DNA of 31,348 nt. Origin: Aphodosoma sp045614825 (GTDB taxonomy: Bacteria > Bacteroidota > Bacteroidia > Bacteroidales > Paludibacteraceae). The notes beneath the pieces are model-generated. The model made no database searches. It was not told the origin of the DNA and worked only from the letters and a program-made list of their open reading frames with translations. This document shows positions 31,207 through 31,348 of the stretch, piece by piece (position 1 is the stretch's first letter; every line of letters begins with the position of its first letter). The position numbers and the translations under genes were made by a program. The stretch covers positions 1 to 31,348 of the forward strand of contig JAZLDO010000140.1 in assembly GCA_045614825.1 (NCBI GenBank), read 5' to 3'.

Positions 31207-31348
31207 TTGCTTTGATTTTGTTAAATCGGATTAAACATCTTGGGGGTTCGGGTTTATTCTTTACAAATTCTATAGTCGACTATAGAATTTGTAAAGAATA
31301 AACCCGAACCCCCAAGATGTTTAATCCGATTTAACAAAATCAAAGCAA
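31207..31348. repeat. Perfect 142-bp palindrome at the window end
   Basis: The 71 bases 31207-31277 are followed, with no spacer, by their exact reverse complement 31278-31348; the centre is GTCGAC within CTATAGTCGACTATAG. It runs to the last base, so its true length is unknown. A spacer-free palindrome of this size is unstable in most bacteria, and an assembly fold-back is the first explanation. Confidence 0.95.

Noticed and set aside
31207..31348. Invertible promoter of the Bacteroides capsule type
   Set aside because: Invertible promoters have two inverted repeats around a unique segment. Here there is no segment between the arms.
1..31348. tRNA, rRNA or integrase genes that could explain the cassettes
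   Set aside because: I saw no tRNA-like cloverleaf at the cassette ends, no rRNA sequence and no recombinase family motif in any substantial reading frame.

Overview
This window looks like a capsule or O-antigen type polysaccharide locus from a low-GC member of the Bacteroidales. Three things support that: promoters of the Bacteroides type (TTTG, 19-20 bases, TAACTTTG), the gene families present (DUF3987, AAA_14/DUF4143, AlbA_2 proteins), and a wzx/wzy-style set of glycan genes. Species cannot be named. Base composition is patchy: the first epimerase (555-1565) and the sugar-nucleotide genes at 22226-27425 are clearly richer in G+C, while 3485-20397 is very A+T-rich, as expected of exchanged capsule-specific genes.

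Layout: (1) 1-403, the tail of an unrecognised gene. (2) 555-18107, a long one-direction gene array: UDP-sugar 4-epimerase, an AlbA_2/ATP-binding intruder, a serine-acetyltransferase-like enzyme, a membrane acyltransferase, a Wzx flippase, a CapA-like protein, an ATP-grasp ligase, a polysaccharide deacetylase-like protein, a Wzy/ligase-like membrane protein, a second ATP-grasp ligase, two GT4 glycosyltransferases, a hexapeptide acetyltransferase, a DUF1796 protein, an SGNH lipoprotein, an outer-membrane-barrel-like protein and an unknown membrane-anchored protein, closed by a strong hairpin at 18139-18176. (3) 18180-20397, a MITE-like element, then a promoter and a two-gene AAA ATPase/DUF4276 pair resembling anti-phage modules. 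(4) 20492-21733, a leftward DUF3987 gene with a helically phased repeat array at its promoter. (5) 22138-29112, a promoter, a UDP-N-acetyl-L-fucosamine pathway (capE, capF, capG), a WbuB-like transferase and WbuC, interrupted by a second AlbA_2 gene and ended by a terminator. (6) 29248-31062, a leftward AAA_14/DUF4143 gene between 92-bp direct repeats. (7) 31207-31348, a perfect 142-bp palindrome at the window edge.

How the genes fit together: the sugar-nucleotide enzymes supply UDP-GalNAc-type and UDP-L-FucNAc precursors, three GT4 enzymes build the repeat unit, Wzx flips it and the Wzy-like protein polymerises it. Acyltransferases, the deacetylase and the two ATP-grasp ligases probably decorate it, perhaps with amide-linked amino acids. 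No initiating sugar-phosphate transferase, Wza/Wzc exporter or UpxY-type regulator is visible here.

The most unusual feature is architectural. At two places the 3' end of a glycan gene appears twice, flanking foreign genes (1479-1565 with 3392-3478; 14942-15022 with 17201-17293). A third accessory gene lies between diverged direct repeats. The two acyltransferases at those boundaries also carry 8-base G or C runs early in their coding sequence, which suggests phase-variable acetylation.
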